The position numbers and the translations under genes are program-made. Shown here in pieces: positions 58,301 to 64,000 of a stretch of DNA of 64,000 nucleotides (position 1 is the first letter of the stretch; the number at the start of each line of letters is the position of its first letter). This stretch comes from Bigelowiella natans CCMP2755 (lineage: Eukaryota > Cercozoa > Chlorarachniophyceae). The stretch covers positions 16,001 to 80,000 of the forward strand of contig ADNK01002159.1 of assembly GCA_000320545.1 (NCBI GenBank), given 5' to 3'. The notes under the pieces are model-generated. The model was given only the letters and a program-made list of their open reading frames with translations. It had not been told where the DNA came from and ran no database searches.

Positions 58301-60537
58301 CCTAGGTGGAGGATGGTATGCGCTACCTGATCATGGTTTTAATGAATTGGAGATAAAAAGTACAAATGTACAGGACGATCACAAACATGGATATGCGTAT
58401 CTGTGCGTGCATGCGCGCGCGCGTGTCGCTGTGTGTCTGAATTCAGGTATACTGTACATATCTCACGATTCTATCGCTGCACACCTTCGTAAACTCCTTC
58501 TTCTCAAAGAAATCCACTGTCACGAAGAGATCGTGGTCCATAACACCAATCGCCTTGCACCCATTCAGAAAGCGCTTGATGTTTTCCATTTTGAAATACG
58601 GCTGATTCATGCGGTTGATGTGTTTGATTGTGCGAGGTTTGATCTTATTCACAAGTTTGCAAAGAATGTCGCCCTTCAATAGCTGCTCGAAGCCGCTCAA
58701 ATTCTCCCCCATTACTTCGTTGATCCACCTAGACAAGTTTTCAAAAACAACTTTAAATTTCACCCTAGCACCGAAACTTTTGACCTACTTTAGAGCTTGG
58801 GCCTGAAGATCACCCGTAAAAACTACTGCAGTTCCCATGCTTGTATTAACCCCTACCTTCAAATCCTTCTTCATCCCTGGGGCCTAGAAGTGCATATCAA
58901 TTTGTTGTTGTTCAGATACACAGTGATGCAACATCTCTTTTGGGGAGGTGTTACCCTTTTGTCGTCCATAGATGTAGATGCTGGTCTTATTTCTTCTCCA
59001 CTTTGTACAGTAGCCTTCCTCTCGAGCTCATGAGGAATTTTCTGATTCTCTTTATCATTGCGGAGAAAATCAACGACATCGTTATGACCGCTCTTGTTAG
59101 CCCAGTCCAATGCGGTTTGATCTTATGCAAAAAGTAAACAACGATTACGTGGCACAACAGCAGTATCAAGAACCATCATCTAGCCAACAAATCAACCTAC
59201 CATCAACAATACAATCACAAAACACTCAACCAACCTACTAACCATCCGAAATTACTTTGTGTACTATTTCTGCTACAGCTAATCCTACTACCACTACGAC
59301 TACTACTTCTATTACTCACTACTCACTACTCAATCCTATTCCTAATGCTACTACCACTACTGCTACCAACACAAACTACCATCATCCACCCAACACAGCA
59401 ACTACTGCCTAAATGCTAGCAATGCTGCAGCTGCTACCCACCTTTGTTGTTCTTCGCCTCGATGTTTGCCTTCATACCAACCAGATACTTGACTGTCTCC
59501 AAATGGCCATCAATAGAGCCGCAAATCAACGGCGTCGAACCTGGTGGTAGGTGATCCCATTTTAGACAAAAAACAACAATGACACATGCATGCAACATCA
59601 ACAACCGTGCTCAAACTAACATCTGATTGATTCATGTAGGACAAATATTACTACTTCTATCAACATCATAATGCTTAGTTTACCAGTGCTGCTACTCACT
59701 ACTCAATGCTAACACATCTCCTACTCCTCTTACTCACTACGCAAAACCATTACGAACACCCCTATCACTACTGCTACCAACAAAAATTACCCATCATCCA
59801 CCCAACACAGCAGTAGTCCTAGATACTAACAATGCTGCAGCTGCTACCCCACCGGATTTTTCCTTCGCCTCGATGTTTGCCTTCATACCAACCAGGTACT
59901 CGACAATCTCCAAATGGCCATCGCAACATCCAAAAAACAACGGCGTATTCCCTGGTAGCATGTGATCCCATTTTTGACAAAAAAACAACAATAAAATATA
60001 AATGCAACATCAGCAACATCTAATTGATTCTCGTAAGCCAAATATTACTACTTCTATCAACATCATAATACTTAGTTTACCAGTGCTGCTACTCACTACT
60101 CAATACTAACAGAACTCCTACTCCTCTTACTCACTACGCAAAACCATTACGAACACCCCTATCACTACTGCTACCAACAAAAAGTACCATCATCCACCCA
60201 ACACAGCAACTACTGCCTAAATGCTAGCAATGCTGCAGCTGCTACCCACCTTTGTTGTTCTTCGCCTCGATGTTTGCCTTCATACCAACCAGATACTTGA
60301 CTGTCTCCAAATGGCCATCAATAGAGCCGCAAATCAACGGCGTCGAACCTGGTGGTAGGTGATCCCATTTTAGACAAAAAACAACAATGACACATGCATG
60401 CAACATCAACAACCATCCTCAAAACAACATTTAATAATTAACCTCTGCAAGTCTTTCAGAACCATGATGAACCACAACCCACATACACAGCAACCTTCCT
60501 GTGTGCTCTTTTCTGACACTGCTGCTGCTGCTACTAT

Positions 60538-60577
<40 letters not shown>

Positions 60578-60931
60578 GTAACTGCTACTAATAATCAAGT
60601 GCTCAATGCTACTAAAATGGCTACTCTCTCACTGCCCAATCCTGTTGCTACTACTTCTACTCTACTGCTACTTCTACTACTACTACAACAACTACAACAA
60701 CTACTACTACTACTACTATAACTACTATAAGTCCTAATGCTACTGAAAATTGATCCAACTCTTCTGTCATTCACCCAATGCTGCAACTACAGCTTGTACT
60801 GCCTAATAGCAATGCTGCCGCTGCTGCTATCCACCTGTGTTGTCCTTCGCCTCGATGCTAGCCTTTTGCTCAATTAAACGCTTCAGATGAGCGAGATCGT
60901 TGTTTGTTACCGCTTCGAAGATGCCAGACAT
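55349..60931 (-). CDS. Ankyrin - calponin-homology - coiled-coil - tyrosine kinase - SAM protein, 18 exons, 872 aa
   Basis: Eighteen exons (60931-60835, 60348-60250, 59951-59853, 59540-59442, 59121-58955, 58883-58857, 58802-58789, 58728-58485, 58326-57595, 57472-57392, 57310-57247, 57149-57027, 56894-56793, 56595-56498, 56364-56140, 56076-56005, 55817-55704, 55510-55349) join without a phase conflict into 872 aa. Residues 1-160: ankyrin repeats, one per exon. 200-308: transgelin-type CH domain (WINEVMGENLSGFEQLLKGD, FKGPYLG). 310-500: coiled coil. 527-785: kinase with GKGQFGEV (534-541), K558, E573, HRDIACRN (654-661, the tyrosine-kinase pattern), DYG (674-676) and APE (703-705). 793-868: SAM domain (WSKHDVVDFIKGF, LGIPKICAVNLLRKLKK). 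Likely a cytoskeleton-linked tyrosine kinase. One intron uses a GC donor. Confidence 0.93.
59340..60430. repeat. Three tandem copies of a roughly 400-bp ankyrin-exon unit
   Basis: Each unit contains one 99-bp ankyrin exon plus flanking intron. Exon starts are 397 and 411 bp apart. The exons at 59442-59540 and 60250-60348 are identical in all 99 bp, with identical flanks, while the middle copy (59853-59951) has diverged. Confidence 0.93.
60518..60580. repeat. ACT/TAC run, intronic
   Basis: A CTG-then-ACT tract in the first intron of the tyrosine-kinase gene; a second TAC tract is at 60650-60720. On the transcribed strand these read AGT/GTA. Confidence 0.9.
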
Positions 60932-61395
60932 AGTCCCACTGTTTCTGTAATCACTGTTACGATGGGGGTGGACAATGGCAATATGTGGGGGGACGACTGT
61001 TGCGTTACCAATGGCGAAGAGTTCATAAAACATAGGCCAATTTTACCGAAAACTCACCAACCTAAGTAGTGAAACCACGAAAAATTAATTATTTTCTGGC
61101 CTAATTTTACCTAAACTCACCAACCGACACCACGAAAAATTAATTGATTATTTTCTGACCTAGGAAAAGATCGAATAATGATCTAAAAATGATCGAAATA
61201 ATAAAAAGTGATGAGACCAACCTCATACATGTAAAGCGTGCCACCACGAAAAAATAATTTCCAAGTGGCCAACCTAAAAGTGATCCACCACCAGACCGCA
61301 ACCTGGACCGTGACCAGATGTTCTTTGCTGTAAATATTGACAATTTTCGACTTTTTTGAACAAATTCAACCCAGCCCCAGGAGTCAGTCGCTGCA
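60932..61395. promoter_or_regulatory. Divergent spacer with repeated AATTAATT blocks
   Basis: A 464-bp shared 5' region. A block of about 55 bp ending AAAATTAATT is repeated (about 61030-61090 and 61095-61150) with the shared words ACCACGAAAA and CTCACCAACC. No exon is visible. Confidence 0.45.
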
Positions 61396-63059
61396 ATGGG
61401 GGCCGCACTGGCCTCATTGCTCCGGCCTTGGCTCGAACCTCTGAAGTCACTCGCGTCCTTTCCGTTCTCCATCATCGATTCAGCCAGGCAAACGCTCTAC
61501 TCGTTCTTTTTCGGCACGCCCAAGGGGCGATATGATGATTCCCAAGGGGACATGACTGACACTTCCAACTCCCCCTACTACAAGAGCTACACCATAAACC
61601 AGGTGAGAGAGTATACCGAGGCATTCCATCGAGATGGATTCGTGGTGGTAGATGGGGTGTTGAGCGCAGACGAGATCGCACTGTCAAAGGAGGAGGTGTG
61701 GCAGTACTTGCAGGTTTAATCCAAAAAGCACACACATTTCCACAATCGTATGTCGTCGCCGTCGCCGATATCTCGATATCACAAAACCCACCCTTTCGCG
61801 CGAGCTAGCCTCACATGGGTCAGAAATCCACCGCTGCTTGTATAGAAACCGCCAATAAAACACTTTCATTCTTAGCTACGACTCCACCCCATCTCTTTCA
61901 ATTCAGGCGAAGGGCGACGGAATTCTGAGAGATCGACCAGAGACTTGGGATGAAAAAAATTGGCCAAAGGAAATCTGTAGAAATGGAGGATTCATGGGCC
62001 GGTTTCCATACATTCGGAGGCTGTACTCAATCGACAAGACGATGATAAATAAACAGCCGCAGGCGTGGAGGAACCGCCAGAATCCAAAGGTGTACAACGT
62101 GTTTCGCAACCTACTCGATTCGAAAAAACTATGGGTCAGTCTGGACCGATATGGCATTATGCGCCCAACAAAAGTGCGTGTTACTGGAGATGAGAGGAAG
62201 TGCCCGCCGTCTTCTTCTCCCGAGGTAAAGCTCGTGGACAAAAGCAGTGAATGGGCTACAAAGAAGGAGTGGCTTCATTGGGACCTCAATCCCTTCCATT
62301 TCGCCACTTCCGCCGCCGGATTCGGTTTTAACGCGGAGGTGAGTCGCGATGCAATTGCAAAGAAGTATGGCTGGACCCGCGTGCAAGGCCTTGTGACCAT
62401 TACAGACTGCCCTGAGCCGGTAGGTGGTTTTCACTGTGTGAAGGGATTTCAAGGTAAGCGTTTCGAGGCCTGGAGGCGAGAGCACATGGAAACGTATGGA
62501 AAGGAGAAAGGTGTTGCGACAAGGAACTTTGTCGAGATTCCCTCCGAGGATCCGATGAGGAGGGAAATTACCAAAGTGCCCATACGAGCCGGCTCCTTAC
62601 TAGTTTGGAACAGCCAGGTCATGTGAGCATCGGTTCAACGAGAATGAGTATTCGCGAGGAATGAAGGATAATACCCAATGGATGGAGATCTTTCATACGA
62701 GAGAACAATAATATTAGATTGGGCCATTACTCTTCTGATCACTTGATGCTCTCGTTTACAAAAATATATCACCATTAAAGCAGACTATACCATGCATGAT
62801 ACTATGGAACTTATATCGATATTTCCGCCCCCTAACCCTTATGTTGTTGGATCAGCTTCCTCACGGGAACTTTCCGAACAGTAGCGAGAGATTTCGGATG
62901 GTGCAGTACATCAAGATGATTCCCGTGGAGGATCCGCGTGAGTTTCAGCCTATATTAGGTCTGGACGATAGGCGTCTTAAGAAAAACTCTTTTTTCCCTA
63001 ATGGTTTCACTCCTTCGGACCTTGGAGCAAGGCTGTTTGGAATAAAACCGTGGGAATAA
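61396..63059 (+). CDS. Phytanoyl-CoA dioxygenase (PhyH)-like protein, 3 exons, 410 aa
   Basis: Exons 61396-61713, 61907-62617 and 62856-63059 join in phase 0 (410 aa). PhyH-type enzymes are Fe(II)/2-oxoglutarate oxygenases. Seen: the opening helix-strand FHRDGFVVVDGVLSADEI (about residue 72), the iron-binding HxD as HWDLNPF, a strand-turn GLVTITDCPEPVGGFHCVKG, and RAGSLLVWNSQ joined to LPHGNFPNSS, which supplies the distal histidine. After it come a VQYIKMIPV strand and an arm ending in a Pro-Trp-Glu. The metal triad looks complete. The N-terminus (MGAALASLLRPWLEPLKSL) is amphipathic, possibly an organelle leader. The substrate cannot be deduced; several algal relatives act on lipids or small metabolites. 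Confidence 0.9.
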
Positions 63060-63860
63060 ATATAGAATATTAGACAGCTTAGCTGTTAGCTAGAAAGAGG
63101 GTGAGGTGAATGCATCCATGAAGCCGCATGTTAAATGGATGTGAACCACTAAAAATGGGTTTACATTGTTCACAGATGTTAATTTGGCGCGAAATTAAAA
63201 AGATAAAATATACATCATAAATATTACGTATTATCCTATATGTGTGCTGTCTTTTTTGGAAGGCGCTGGTGTTCTTAACGCAGTAGCCGTAGTGTGCACA
63301 ATCATGCAAGTTTCACATGCATCGCTGTACCTGTACGTGTACGTGCGCGTGCGTCATCACACCAACACACACACAAAGCCACATTAATAAACACAGCGTT
63401 TGTTGAATGTGCATGTGTGTGTGACCATCCATGAGATTAGAGGCATGCATTTTACAAACTCCATCCATGCACATGGACACATTTTCAACGCATCTTTGTA
63501 GCTTTTGCGGTCGTTAGATGAATGTGGACCCAGCATTCAAACAAAAATCGTGCACTCACGGGGCACAGGCGAAGCAAACAAATGACAGAATGAAAGGTGA
63601 TGAACAGGGTTTTTTTTCATCGTCACGATCATCATCGCCGCCATGTCCGTCGTTCTCATTGTCACCCGCCAACTGTCTGTGAAAGGGTGACCGTTTTTTT
63701 GCTGAATGAAAGCGCAACTCGAATGCAGACACCGTGCACGACGACATGCCATGTCGTCATCGTCGTCGCTGTACGTGTTGCTTAGCGCCTGTGTGAACAT
63801 GCAGCGCGTGTGTTAGACGCTCGCTTTCTGAATCACAAAGATAGAAAGAAGTGATTTCGC
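63060..63860. other. Spacer between co-directional genes
   Basis: 801 bp, with GTACGTGTACGTGCGCGTGC and CACACA words near 63325-63420 and a short CGTCGTC tract. No exon is visible. Confidence 0.5.
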
Positions 63861-63911
63861 ATGAAGTTGAAGGGGACGCTCGGACGCCCAGCTGCAGGAC
63901 AACAATTTAAG
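63861..63911 (+). CDS. Possible first exon of a gene running off the window
   Basis: An ATG at 63861 opens 17 codons (KLKGTLGRPAAGQQFK) ending exactly at a good 5' splice site (AAG|GTAATT). No family can be named from so little. Upstream sequence lacks other starts in frame. Confidence 0.35.
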
Positions 63912-64000
63912 GTAATTATGGGGACAAGAACTCTTGGGGAAGGCTTGTCGCTTCCTGGAAAGCGAAGACTTTTTTGTGATATGAGAAACAGAAGAGATTC

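Noticed and set aside
59340-60430. Possible CRISPR-like or transposon array
   Set aside because: Units are about 400 bp, contain coding exons and lack the short-repeat/unique-spacer pattern or terminal repeats.
60398-60721. Thr-rich plus-strand frame near the ankyrin exons
   Set aside because: Translation of ACT/TAC repeats in an intron of the minus-strand kinase gene.

Overview
The window is nuclear DNA of a eukaryotic protist. Almost every gene is split by short introns with GT-AG borders, introns and spacers are full of simple repeats, and there are no operons, Shine-Dalgarno sites or prokaryotic gene arrays. The gene set mixes plant/algal types (GT37-type fucosyltransferase, plastid-type metallo-beta-lactamase-fold protein, plant-type alpha/beta hydrolase, triose-phosphate-translocator family transporter, BT1-family transporter) with a tyrosine kinase carrying SAM and calponin-homology domains. 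Two plant-type proteins start with a hydrophobic signal-like segment followed by an Arg/Ser-rich stretch, as expected for a plastid bounded by extra membranes. A secondary-plastid alga (for example a chlorarachniophyte or another SAR or cryptophyte-like lineage) fits best; this is inference, and I cannot name the species.

Layout. 377-1914 (-) PPPDE/DeSI-type isopeptidase; 2731-7278 (+) VHS-GAT trafficking adaptor; 8271-10255 (-) mitochondrial Hsp60; 10989-11892 (+) Dabb-domain protein; 12599-14385 (-) ankyrin + RBBP9-type serine hydrolase; 14562-16661 (+) fucosyltransferase-like protein; 17500-18913 (-) metallo-beta-lactamase-fold protein; 19622-24476 (+) alpha/beta hydrolase; 24914-25780 (-) unresolved gene; 26704-27356 (-) small organelle-targeted protein; 27935-30110 (+) basic nuclear-type protein; 31140-37239 (+) ABC1/ADCK atypical kinase in 27 exons; 37733-39306 (-) RanBP2-zinc-finger dual-specificity phosphatase; 39735-42119 (+) BT1-family transporter; 42722-45360 (-) unknown protein; 45633-46950 (-) low-complexity protein; 47263-47637 (+) doubtful small gene; 48286-50279 (-) EF-hand protein and downstream exons that may be the same gene; 50831-53851 (+) sugar-phosphate-type translocator; 55349-60931 (-) ankyrin-CH-coiled-coil-tyrosine kinase-SAM protein; 61396-63059 (+) phytanoyl-CoA-dioxygenase-like protein; 63861 onward (+) a possible first exon running off the window.

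Two global patterns stand out. Genes alternate strand almost perfectly, so spacers are alternately divergent (promoter-promoter) and convergent (3' end-3' end). The convergent spacers are visibly rich in short palindromes built from CTAG, GCATGC, CACGTG and similar words, while divergent spacers and introns are not; introns instead carry microsatellites, often placed where a polypyrimidine tract is expected.

The genes do not form one pathway. Shared themes are signalling (tyrosine kinase, dual-specificity phosphatase, ABC1 kinase), ubiquitin-linked trafficking (VHS-GAT, PPPDE), organelle function (Hsp60, EF-hand protein, transporters) and ankyrin-repeat fusions (two proteins). All exon models were derived by hand from splice-site phase and protein-family fit. 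No tRNA, rRNA, transposon or CRISPR was recognised.
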